Shown: positions 1-5,885 of the stretch, one piece after another
Layout of the letters: every line of letters begins with the position of its first letter
Position numbering within the stretch: the stretch's first letter is position 1
From: an uncultured Bacilli bacterium
Lineage (GTDB): Bacteria; Bacillota_I; Bacilli_A; RF39; UBA660
DNA: 8,076 nucleotides
Assembly (NCBI GenBank): GCA_947589375.1
Contig: CANQAO010000050.1
Span: forward strand, 1-8,076
Direction: 5' to 3'
Notes under the pieces: model-generated
Databases searched by the model: none
Told to the model about the DNA's origin: nothing
The model's input: the letters and a program-made list of their open reading frames with translations, nothing else
Program-made: the position numbers and the translations under genes

Positions 1-21
1 CTTTTTTTCTTAAATTTTCAA

Positions 22-66
22 AATTTCCTTTTTTGTTTATTTTTTCATGCGAATTTCCCTTTTTTG
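22..66. repeat. Two imperfect copies of a T-rich 14-15 bp motif
   Basis: AATTTCCTTTTTTG (22-35) recurs as AATTTCCCTTTTTTG (52-66), 30 nt apart, in the non-coding end of the window beyond the last terminator. Just to the left, 12-26 is a perfect odd palindrome (7+1+7) made only of A and T around a central C. On the minus strand the motifs read as A6-GG(G)-AAATT and could be Shine-Dalgarno-like purine tracts in the leader of the next gene. That gene lies outside the window. I see no clear promoter or coding sequence in 1-71, and the repeat may be chance in such biased sequence. Confidence 0.3.
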
Positions 67-71
67 CACAC

Positions 72-95
72 AAAAAACCACCAATTAGTGGTTTT
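72..95 (-). terminator. Rho-independent terminator after the ftsK-linked membrane protein gene
   Basis: On the minus strand an 8-bp stem, AAAACCAC paired with GTGGTTTT (74-81 with 88-95), closes a 6-nt loop and runs into a six-U tract. The upper stem arm includes two bases of the TAA stop codon (94-96) of the preceding gene, so the hairpin begins inside the stop codon. It ends the ftsK transcription unit. Confidence 0.8.
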
Positions 96-804
96 AAGAT
101 ATATTAATTTCCATTTGGGCAATTTTCCATTTGTCATTTTCTTTCACAATTTTAAAATGGGTCTCTTCGCTTTCTTCAGTATCCTTACAAGCAATATTCG
201 GCATCGGGCTTTCCCCACTTATACAACTTGAAGTAAAGTTAGTATCAATAACAGTAAAGACCATTTCCTTTTCTTTTTTACTAACTAAAGAAAAGCGGGC
301 TTCTTTAAATAAGAAATTATCTTTTTTATCTCGCACAAGATAATAATCATCATTTACTTTACCGATAAAACCATTGGGTAAAATGATATTATTGCGAATA
401 AAATCAGCTGTAAAATTGTCAGAAATAGCGTTTTCATAATCATTAACTTGTTCTACCGTTTGATCGATAGTAAAGGTTTTAGCTCCTAAACTATTTAAAC
501 TCTGAACTAAAACGGGATCAGATAAAGTAATGCTTTCAGTTTTAATTTGGTTATATAGTTTATCGATATCGGCGGTGGTCTTAGTCATCGTAGCTAACGC
601 TAGATAATATTTTTCTTTAGCAATTTTAATGGCATCCTCATCCGATAATTCGCCTTCTTTATTTTCAATTAAATCAACTTTTTCATTAGCTGTTGCCGTT
701 AAATATTTATCCACAAACACATAGGCACCAATCGCCATTATTAATAAGACAATATTAATAATAATAGTTATTGATGTGGGGTCTTTTTTTAATGTGTGAT
801 TCAT
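94..804 (-). CDS. Unrecognised single-pass membrane-anchored protein, second gene of the ftsK unit
   Basis: I do not recognise this 236-residue protein. A short basic N-terminus (KKDPT) precedes one hydrophobic segment at about residues 12-31, so it is probably anchored with residues 35-236 outside the cell. The external part starts with a charged, helix-rich region (about 45-92). Its end, FKIVKENDKWKIAQMEI (217-233), resembles the final strands of NTF2-like/DUF4878-type lipid- or wall-associated domains, but this is only a weak likeness. Cys194 and Cys206 are the only cysteines and could form a small disulfide loop. The ATG lies 9 nt after the ftsK TAG stop. Its ribosome site, AGAGGTG, overlaps that stop, so translation is probably coupled to ftsK. 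The position suggests an envelope or septum role, but no function can be assigned. Confidence 0.85.
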   Translation of the reverse strand: MNHTLKKDPTSITIIINIVLLIMAIGAYVFVDKYLTATANEKVDLIENKEGELSDEDAIKIAKEKYYLALATMTKTTADIDKLYNQIKTESITLSDPVLVQSLNSLGAKTFTIDQTVEQVNDYENAISDNFTADFIRNNIILPNGFIGKVNDDYYLVRDKKDNFLFKEARFSLVSKKEKEMVFTVIDTNFTSSCISGESPMPNIACKDTEESEETHFKIVKENDKWKIAQMEINIS

Positions 805-816
805 TTAACACCTCTA
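805..816 (-). promoter_or_regulatory. Ribosome-binding site overlapping the ftsK stop codon
   Basis: On the minus strand the ftsK stop TAG is read as part of TAGAGGTGTTAA followed by ATG. The GAGGTG core sits 4 nt before the start codon and its first bases belong to the stop codon. Ribosomes finishing ftsK can therefore re-initiate directly, which fixes the start of the 236-residue protein and indicates translational coupling. Confidence 0.7.
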
Positions 817-2997
817 TTCTTCTGTTTCTTCGTCATTTTCTAATTTTACTAAAACTTCTCTTGGTTTTGAACCATTAGAAGGTCCGACAATTCCTCGTTC
901 TTCTAATAAGTCGATACAGCGAGCCGCTCTATTATAGCCTAATCTAAAGCGTCTTTGTAAAAGTGAAGCACTCGCTTTGCCTTGTTTAATCACAAACTCG
1001 ACAATTTCATTATATAAAGGTTCTTCATAATCATCTTTGTTATTAACCATTGTCGTGGCTCCTTTATCTTCAGGGGCAATTTCTAAACTATTATCGTAAT
1101 TAGCTTTTTGTTGGGAAATGGTATAGTTAACAACATCTTTGATTTCATTATCATCAATAAATGTACCTTGAATTCTAATTGGGGTGTTTTCACCTTGAGG
1201 CAGGAAGAACATATCTCCTTTTCCTAATAGTTTTTCCGCCCCACTCATATCTAAGATTGTACGCGAGTCAATACTACTAGATACGGCAAACGAAATTCGC
1301 GATGGAATATTAGCTTTAACCACCCCCGTAATGACATCGGTACTTGGTCTTTGGGTAGCGACAATTAAATGAATGCCCGCAGCTCTGGCCATTTGGGTAA
1401 TACGCATAATCGAATCTTCGACTTCTTTCGCCGCCACTAACATTAAGTCGGCCAGTTCATCGATGACCACTACAATATATTCCATATGTTTTAATTTATC
1501 ATCTTCACTACGTTTTTCATTTTGTTTATCGACATATTTATTATAACCTTTAATGTTTTTCGTTCCACTTTCACTAAAAGTTTCATATCTATCTTCCATA
1601 ATTTGAACGATTTTCTGAAGAACGATATTAGCTTTTTTAGGATCCGTGACCACTGGCGTAAGTAAATGGGGAACGCCATTATACATCGAAAGTTCAACTT
1701 TTTTAGGGTCGACTAAAACGAGTCTTACTTCATTAGGTTTAGTGCGCATTAAAAGTGACACTAACATACTGTTAATACATACTGATTTACCAGAACCCGT
1801 ACTTCCGGCCACTAACATATGCGGTGTTTTATCAATTTCACAAAAACGCGGTTTACCCATAATGTCTTTACCTAAAGTCACTAATAATTTGTTATTTTTT
1901 TTATCTTCAGGCACCATTTCTAATATTTCTCTTACCGTAACAGGGGTCGTAACTTTATTAGGTAATTCAATACCGACGGTTTTTTTACCAGGAATAGGCG
2001 CCTGTATACGCACTTCTTTAGCTCCTAGCTCTAAAGCCATCTCTCGATGAATTCCCGTGATTTTACTGACTTTAGTTCCCGATTTCATATCAAGTTCATA
2101 TTGCGTGACGGAAGGGCCAATATTAGCCGCCACCACTTTACCTTCAATCATAAAGTTATTTAAGACTTGTTCAATATCTTTGACATTTTGTTTAATGGCT
2201 TCTTCGTTAGCTTTATTATTAACTTTTTTAGGTCTTGAAAGTAAATTAATTGGGGGCAAAAGATACCCTTTGGTAGAGGTTAAGACAGGAACTTCTGGTT
2301 CTTCTGGTTTTAAGGTACCGGCCGTTAAATCTTCAATTGAAGAAATAACTAATTTTTTCTCTTCGGCTGGTTCCGCTTCCTCTTCTTCCTCTTCGTCTTT
2401 TTTCATTTTCAATTTAGTTTCTTTAACCGCTTTCATTTTAGCTTTAATAAAGTTTACAGCATCGTAAATTGAAATGCCCGTAAACATGATAATACCACAA
2501 ATAATAAGAGCGAAACAAACCACATCAGTACCGGCTAAAGTTAACGACATAACGGAAATCGTAGCAAATACAGCCCCGATAATCCCTCCTCCTTGAAGAA
2601 CTTCCGAACCACTAACAAAGCCCATAAGGTTATTGATGGTTTCGGAAATCACCGCAAAACCTTCTTTACCATGTTCGTTTAACTGGGCAATATAACCGGT
2701 GTGGGATAAAATTAAGACGCCTAAAGTAAAGATATAAAATCCAATAAATCTAGACGCTAAAAAATCTGGTAACTCACGTTTTACCATCATATAGACGCCA
2801 ATAGCTCCGACTAAAAGTAAAAGGGGCGTATACCAAACACCGACTAAAAAGCCGGCGAAACCTCTTATAATATCAGCTACAACTCCAAACGGACAGCAAC
2901 CGATAATGGCAATTAATATTAAAATAATACCTTTAATCTCAACGCTATAAGCGGCATCTTTTTTCTCAGCTGTTTTTTTCTTTTTCTTTTTTGCCAT
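814..2997 (-). CDS. ftsK: DNA translocase FtsK/SpoIIIE
   Basis: Septum-anchored, ATP-driven double-stranded DNA pump that moves chromosome ends through the closing division septum. The 727 residues show the full family architecture. A lysine-rich start leads into an N-terminal membrane domain with four to five hydrophobic stretches (about 22-42, 47-71, 83-99, 138-158, 157-178). A short acidic linker follows (Glu run 202-207). The alpha/beta motor holds a Walker A motif GSTGSGKS (398-405), a Walker B VVVIDELADL (509-518) and the conserved ATQRPSTDVITG stretch (547-558). A C-terminal winged-helix gamma domain (about 658-720, with QRRFRLGYNRAARCIDLLEERG) reads DNA polarity signals. Length is slightly below B. 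subtilis SpoIIIE, mostly through a short linker. GGGAGG, 6 nt before the ATG, fixes the start. The sequence cannot distinguish a vegetative FtsK from a sporulation SpoIIIE; no sporulation gene is nearby. Confidence 0.97.
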   Translation of the reverse strand: MAKKKKKKTAEKKDAAYSVEIKGIILILIAIIGCCPFGVVADIIRGFAGFLVGVWYTPLLLLVGAIGVYMMVKRELPDFLASRFIGFYIFTLGVLILSHTGYIAQLNEHGKEGFAVISETINNLMGFVSGSEVLQGGGIIGAVFATISVMSLTLAGTDVVCFALIICGIIMFTGISIYDAVNFIKAKMKAVKETKLKMKKDEEEEEEAEPAEEKKLVISSIEDLTAGTLKPEEPEVPVLTSTKGYLLPPINLLSRPKKVNNKANEEAIKQNVKDIEQVLNNFMIEGKVVAANIGPSVTQYELDMKSGTKVSKITGIHREMALELGAKEVRIQAPIPGKKTVGIELPNKVTTPVTVREILEMVPEDKKNNKLLVTLGKDIMGKPRFCEIDKTPHMLVAGSTGSGKSVCINSMLVSLLMRTKPNEVRLVLVDPKKVELSMYNGVPHLLTPVVTDPKKANIVLQKIVQIMEDRYETFSESGTKNIKGYNKYVDKQNEKRSEDDKLKHMEYIVVVIDELADLMLVAAKEVEDSIMRITQMARAAGIHLIVATQRPSTDVITGVVKANIPSRISFAVSSSIDSRTILDMSGAEKLLGKGDMFFLPQGENTPIRIQGTFIDDNEIKDVVNYTISQQKANYDNSLEIAPEDKGATTMVNNKDDYEEPLYNEIVEFVIKQGKASASLLQRRFRLGYNRAARCIDLLEERGIVGPSNGSKPREVLVKLENDEETEE

Positions 2998-3024
2998 GTT
3001 ATGCCTCCCATATTATCTGTTATA

Positions 3025-3053
3025 ATTATATCATATTTCTGCATAAATCTAAA
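3025..3053 (-). promoter_or_regulatory. Sigma-A-type promoter of the ftsK unit
   Basis: On the minus strand TTTAGA (3048-3053) and TATAAT (3025-3030) are separated by 17 nt, and TGA directly precedes the -10 box, giving an extended -10 (TGATATAAT). Transcription would start near 3018, leaving a leader of about 20 nt with only the GGGAGG ribosome site (3004-3009). Confidence 0.75.
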
Positions 3054-3061
3054 CCTTTTTA

Positions 3062-3073
3062 ACCCTTATTTCA
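3062..3073. repeat. 12-bp direct repeat, copy 1 (between orphan gene and ftsK)
   Basis: ACCCTTATTTCA on the plus strand (TGAAATAAGGGT on the coding strand) is identical to 3452-3463. The two copies bracket the 105-residue gene together with its terminator, ribosome site and -10 box. This copy lies just beyond the terminator hairpin and upstream of the ftsK -35 box. Confidence 0.6.
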
Positions 3074-3077
3074 GAAC

Positions 3078-3106
3078 AAACACGCTAACTATAAATTAGA
3101 GTGTTT
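3078..3106 (-). terminator. Probable terminator after the 105-residue orphan gene
   Basis: AAACAC-x-CTAA pairs with TTAG-x-GTGTTT across a 7-nt loop: ten base pairs with one internal mismatch. On the minus strand the U tract is poor (GTTTGTTCTG), so termination may be leaky. On the plus strand the same hairpin is followed by a richer T tract, but no plus-strand gene is present. The outermost pair touches the stop codon of the 105-residue gene (3106-3108). Confidence 0.5.
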
Positions 3107-3420
3107 TATTTTTTGGAAAGAATTTTCGGTTTTTCCTGACATGTTTTTTTAGCCTTTATATCGAAGATAGTTTTTAGGGTTGGCGTTTTAACATAAGCAG
3201 TTTTAGAAAATATCATAATATAGTCCTCATCAATTTGACACCATTCTGAATATCCATTCATTTCTTTGGTAACATAACTGCCAATAATACATTCATTTTC
3301 TTCATTTTTAAAAGTTAAAGTTCTGACCCCACCAAATTCGCCTGTTTCATCTTTAGCTAAAATTATATAATCTTGGCCACGATAGAAAACATAAGGCTTA
3401 TTTGACTCACAAGTAAACAT
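3106..3420 (-). CDS. Small orphan protein of unknown function
   Basis: I do not recognise this protein of 104 residues (105 if read from the upstream ATG). It has no hydrophobic segment or signal peptide, so it is probably cytoplasmic. Alternating short hydrophobic and charged stretches (for example YVFYRG, YIILAKDETGEFGG, TLTFKN, YIMIFSK) suggest a small beta-rich fold, ending in a basic lysine-rich tail. It has four cysteines (4, 44, 61, 94), too widely spaced for an obvious zinc knuckle. Two consecutive ATGs exist at 3423 and 3420. AGGAGG (3428-3433) is 4 nt from the first and 7 nt from the second, so I prefer the second. The gene has its own extended -10 promoter. It lies 51 nt downstream of dinB, with no terminator between, so it may also be co-transcribed with the polymerase. 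No function is assigned. Confidence 0.7.
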   Translation of the reverse strand: MFTCESNKPYVFYRGQDYIILAKDETGEFGGVRTLTFKNEENECIIGSYVTKEMNGYSEWCQIDEDYIMIFSKTAYVKTPTLKTIFDIKAKKTCQEKPKILSKK

Positions 3421-3441
3421 CATACATCCTCCTACATTTTT

Positions 3442-3470
3442 ATTATAACATACCCTTATTTCAATAGCAA
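3442..3470 (-). promoter_or_regulatory. Promoter of the 105-residue orphan gene
   Basis: On the minus strand TTGCTA (3465-3470) is 17 nt from TATAAT (3442-3447), and TGT precedes the -10 box (extended -10). The predicted start near 3435 puts the AGGAGG ribosome site almost at the 5' end of the mRNA, with a leader of about 15 nt. The promoter sits immediately after the dinB stop codon. One copy of the 12-bp repeat fills most of its spacer. Confidence 0.75.
3452..3463. repeat. 12-bp direct repeat, copy 2 (inside the orphan gene promoter)
   Basis: Identical to 3062-3073. It lies between the -35 and -10 boxes of the orphan-gene promoter, so it could be a protein-binding site or a recombination or insertion scar. 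Outside the 12 bp the flanks of the two copies do not match. Confidence 0.6.
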
Positions 3471-3471
3471 T

Positions 3472-4680
3472 TTAATATTTTTTACGGACTTCTTTTTTAC
3501 CTAATAATGAAGCTTTTTGAATAACCTGTTTGCCATATTTATTTTTAATTTTATCAACCGCTTGATCAAGCTCTTGTTCTTTTTTAAAATTATCATTTTG
3601 ATCAAACAAAGATGGTTGATAATTAACATCATATGTTAAATCATCTAAGCCTAGGCCTACTAATCTAATCGGTTCATCTTTCCACATTTCATTTAAAAGT
3701 GTATGCGCCGTTTCATAAATGGTCGCCATACTATTGGAGGCATTTTTTAGCTTCATTTGATGGGTATAATTTTTAAAATTGGCATTTCTAAGTTGCACGC
3801 GCACTACATTCGCATATCTTTTTTCTTGGCGTAACTGACTAGTTAAATTTTCACTAATAGCCTCTAAAATTTCTAAAACTTCTTCTTTATGAATTAAATT
3901 ATGATTTAAAGTGGTACTGTTACTTAAACCTTTAGTAACCGTTTTATCTTTTTCAATAATGGAATTATCAATACCATTAGCTGATTCAATTAATTTAGCC
4001 GCTTGGTTTTTAAAGTAAGGATATAAAAATTCTATTTTAGCGTGGCTTAAATCACCAATTGTCTTAATATTTAAAGCTTTTAATTTATTAGCCGTTTTTT
4101 GACCGACAAAAAATAAATTTTCAATAGGTAAAGGCCACATTTTGGTAGGAATTTCTTCATTAAATAAAGTATGAACCCGATCTGGCTTTGTAAAATCCGA
4201 GGCCATTTTCGCGCATAACTTACTACTTGCAATACCAATATTCACAGTAAAACCTAATTTGGTTTTAATTTCCTCTTTTAGCTTATAAGCAAAATCTAGC
4301 GGATCGCCATATAAGTGTTTAATGGGCCCATAATCTAGAAAACATTCATCAATACTCATTTTTTGAATATCGGGGGTATAGGAACTAATGAGCTCAAAAA
4401 GTTTATCACTCATCATTTTATACCATTTATAATTAGGTTTATAGACTTTTAAATTAGGACATTTTCGTCTAGCCATAAAGATAGGTTCTGCGGTAACTAC
4501 ACCTAATTTTTTAATCGGTGTTGATTTAGCTAAGACAATGCCATGACGTTTGTTATCTTCATCGCCAATTATGGCATAAGATTTTCGAATATCATATTTA
4601 CAACCTTCTTGCAATAACAAAACGGCCGTCCAAGATAAAAAGGCATTATTGACATCGATATGCATAATAATTTTTTCCAT
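3472..4680 (-). CDS. dinB: Y-family DNA polymerase IV (DinB), translesion synthesis
   Basis: Error-prone polymerase that bypasses damaged template bases. From ATG 4680 it is 402 residues. The palm begins MHIDVNNAF with catalytic Asp9. The second catalytic pair is in MSIDECFLDY (Asp111-Glu112), and Phe14 sits at the steric-gate position. RHGIVLAKS (45-53) matches the finger region of this Bacillota subgroup. A helix-hairpin-helix-like thumb region (about 184-212) and a little-finger domain (about 240-350) follow. QPSLF (355-359) fits the sliding-clamp binding motif, and a short helical tail (VDKIKNKYGKQVIQKASLL) ends it, as in related clostridial and RF39-type proteins. A longer reading from GTG at 4689 is possible, but that GTG lies inside the AGGTGG ribosome site, 5 nt before the ATG. 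No LexA-type CGAAC...GTTCG operator is visible upstream. There is no terminator after it. Confidence 0.95.
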   Translation of the reverse strand: MEKIIMHIDVNNAFLSWTAVLLLQEGCKYDIRKSYAIIGDEDNKRHGIVLAKSTPIKKLGVVTAEPIFMARRKCPNLKVYKPNYKWYKMMSDKLFELISSYTPDIQKMSIDECFLDYGPIKHLYGDPLDFAYKLKEEIKTKLGFTVNIGIASSKLCAKMASDFTKPDRVHTLFNEEIPTKMWPLPIENLFFVGQKTANKLKALNIKTIGDLSHAKIEFLYPYFKNQAAKLIESANGIDNSIIEKDKTVTKGLSNSTTLNHNLIHKEEVLEILEAISENLTSQLRQEKRYANVVRVQLRNANFKNYTHQMKLKNASNSMATIYETAHTLLNEMWKDEPIRLVGLGLDDLTYDVNYQPSLFDQNDNFKKEQELDQAVDKIKNKYGKQVIQKASLLGKKEVRKKY

Positions 4681-4685
4681 TTTTA

Positions 4686-4691
4686 CCACCT
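4686..4691 (-). promoter_or_regulatory. dinB ribosome-binding site that rules out the upstream GTG start
   Basis: AGGTGG on the minus strand lies 5 nt before ATG 4680. The alternative GTG start (4687-4689) is part of this same site and has no other ribosome site in front of it, so the ATG is preferred and the protein loses three residues. Confidence 0.75.
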
Positions 4692-4697
4692 ATATTT

Positions 4698-4703
4698 ATT
4701 ATA
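4698..4703 (-). promoter_or_regulatory. Probable -10 box of dinB
   Basis: TATAAT on the minus strand lies just downstream of the upstream unit's terminator. At 16-18 nt spacing the sequence falls in the terminator hairpin (for example ACTTCG) and matches no -35 consensus. TG lies directly against the hexamer rather than one base away, so this is not a true extended -10. Predicted expression is therefore weak, or depends on terminator read-through or an activator. A start near 4691 would leave an 11-nt leader beginning at the ribosome site. Confidence 0.5.
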
Positions 4704-4707
4704 CACC

Positions 4708-4733
4708 AAAAAAATAAGACCGAAGTCTTATTT
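4708..4733 (-). terminator. Strong UUCG-capped terminator of the ltaS unit
   Basis: On the minus strand AAATAAGAC and GTCTTATTT form a perfect 9-bp stem closed by a TTCG tetraloop (4712-4720 with 4725-4733) and followed by four more T residues. The TAA stop of the 149-residue gene (4728-4730) lies inside the 5' arm, so the ribosome must leave before the full hairpin can form. Confidence 0.9.
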
Positions 4734-5177
4734 ACGTTTTTCAATTGATTTTGTCGTTACTTTTGATAAATCAGTTTTGGTTGAGGCGTTAATACTTCGC
4801 GTTTCACCAGCTTTCATTGGATCACCAAGATGTCCAAGAAGGGTAATAACTGTCTTACCTTTTTCATCCTTAAGAGGAATATCTACTTCTTCAACGTCAA
4901 TGCTTTTACCACTGTTATTAGTTACATCCATGGTTAAATGGAAATAGCCATCAGCATCTTTTAAAAGCATAATATTATGGAATGTTAATCCTTCATAAGT
5001 TTCTTCTTTGACAATTCCTTCAGCAGTTATAGCTGTAGGTTCTGATTTTTTATCAGTTTTAGCTTTGTCTTTATTACCTATAAATAGTACAATTGCCGCC
5101 ACTAAAGCAATAATAATGACAGCTACAACAATAGCAATAGCAATTACTTTTTTATTGACAACGACCTTTTTATCCAT
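4728..5177 (-). CDS. Membrane-anchored small extracytoplasmic protein, FxLYD-like
   Basis: A 149-residue protein with a basic N-terminus, one strongly hydrophobic segment (about 10-33) and a Lys/Asp-rich spacer (34-48). A predicted all-beta external domain (about 52-145) follows. The pattern YFHLTMDVTNNSGKSIDVEEVDIPL, then DEKGKTV, then GDPMKAGETRSI resembles FxLYD or related Ig-like sandwich domains, in which an N-N-(S/T) turn and a late 'aGet' strand are typical. The match is by eye only. There are no cysteines and no catalytic residues, so a binding or structural role is more likely than an enzyme. AGGAGG 5 nt before the ATG fixes the start. It is the third gene after ltaS, 66 nt downstream of its neighbour with no terminator between, and has an internal promoter of its own. 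Confidence 0.85.
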   Translation of the reverse strand: MDKKVVVNKKVIAIAIVVAVIIIALVAAIVLFIGNKDKAKTDKKSEPTAITAEGIVKEETYEGLTFHNIMLLKDADGYFHLTMDVTNNSGKSIDVEEVDIPLKDEKGKTVITLLGHLGDPMKAGETRSINASTKTDLSKVTTKSIEKRK

Positions 5178-5201
5178 GTTATCCTCCTATCTTATAATTA
5201 T

Positions 5202-5230
5202 ATTATAACCAAATTTATAAGATTTTGCAA
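5202..5230 (-). promoter_or_regulatory. Internal promoter before the 149-residue membrane protein gene
   Basis: On the minus strand TTGCAA (5225-5230) and TATAAT (5202-5207) are 17 nt apart. A second overlapping TATAAT occurs at 5197-5202 but has no matching -35. A start near 5195 gives a leader of about 18 nt. The inverted repeat CTTATAA/TTATAAG (5191-5197 and 5215-5221) encloses the -10 region and could be an operator, though it is AT-only apart from its ends. Confidence 0.65.
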
Positions 5231-5243
5231 TAAAAATATAAAA

Positions 5244-5885
5244 TTAATTATTGGCTTCTTCCATCGCGGCTACTTCTAACTTTTTATTACTATGAATTAA
5301 AGTTAAAGAACCTGCAGTTTGATAATCTAAATCTTCTTTATATTCAATATCAAAATCAACCTTATAAGCCTCTTCATCATTGTTTTCTCCATATTTAAAG
5401 GCCTTTTTCTGAGGAGCAGTAGTAGATACTTTAGTCACTACTGGTAAAGCTTGATTACGATTGTTATATAAGTTGCTTTGAACATTTTTATATATTGAGC
5501 TAGCCGCTAATTTAGTGAAATCTGATTGGAAATCTTTATAGACAAATTGAATGCCGCCGACATCGTTTTTGTTAATCTTATTATCTAAATTAAAGAAATC
5601 TGCTACAAATAATTTAGTAGCTAAATCAGCATATTTTTCTTCATCAATCTCATCAGCTTCTAAAACTTCTTTTAACTCTTTAAATAACTCTTTATAATAT
5701 TTAGTGGCATTACTATTAAGGGTATAATCATATCCTTCAATGGTATCGACACTTTTAATTTTTATTGTATTATCTTCCTTGTCTCTAGTCAAAAAGATAA
5801 TTAAACCAACAACTATGGCAATAATTACTAATAAAATTATCACAAATTTGGTCACTTTTTTCTTACTTATTTTTCTTTTAACCAT
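5244..5885 (-). CDS. Unrecognised single-pass membrane protein coupled to ltaS
   Basis: I do not recognise this 213-residue protein. The N-terminus is highly basic (KRKISKKKVTK), followed by one hydrophobic segment (about 13-32) and then FLTRDKED, so about 180 residues should face outward. The external part has an acidic amphipathic region (about 60-92: YYKELFKELKEVLEADEIDEEKYADL), likely helical, and a later polar region (about 168-206) that looks strand-rich (YKVDFDIEYKEDLDYQTAGSLTLIHSNKKLEVA). No cysteines or catalytic motifs are evident. Its ATG lies within the last codons of ltaS (8-nt overlap, ATGGTTAA), with AAAGGAG 7 nt upstream, so the two are translated from one mRNA and coupled. 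Stoichiometric co-production suggests a partner or regulator of the LtaS-like enzyme, or a wall-assembly factor. This is inference from position only. Confidence 0.88.
   Translation of the reverse strand: MVKRKISKKKVTKFVIILLVIIAIVVGLIIFLTRDKEDNTIKIKSVDTIEGYDYTLNSNATKYYKELFKELKEVLEADEIDEEKYADLATKLFVADFFNLDNKINKNDVGGIQFVYKDFQSDFTKLAASSIYKNVQSNLYNNRNQALPVVTKVSTTAPQKKAFKYGENNDEEAYKVDFDIEYKEDLDYQTAGSLTLIHSNKKLEVAAMEEANN

Noticed and set aside
12..26. AT-only palindrome followed by T-rich sequence, as a plus-strand terminator
   Set aside because: The stem has no GC pairs apart from a central C and would be very unstable; no plus-strand gene is seen in the window to end there.
131..343. 70-codon plus-strand open frame opposite the 236-residue gene
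   Set aside because: Antisense shadow with no ribosome site or promoter; composition typical of a complement strand.
1491..1697. Second minus-strand frame within ftsK
   Set aside because: Out of frame inside the conserved motor domain; a low-complexity Lys/Ile/Met-rich shadow.
1646..2050. 134-codon plus-strand open frame opposite the ftsK motor domain
   Set aside because: It is antisense to the Walker A region of a conserved gene, its protein is low-complexity and Leu/Ser/Thr-rich, and it lacks a ribosome site.
2057..2467. 136-codon plus-strand open frame opposite the ftsK linker and alpha region
   Set aside because: Its serine run is simply the complement of the ftsK glutamate run; no ribosome site and no family resemblance.
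4660..4947. 95-codon plus-strand open frame over the dinB start and the 149-residue gene
   Set aside because: It crosses a terminator and two well-supported minus-strand genes and has no Shine-Dalgarno.
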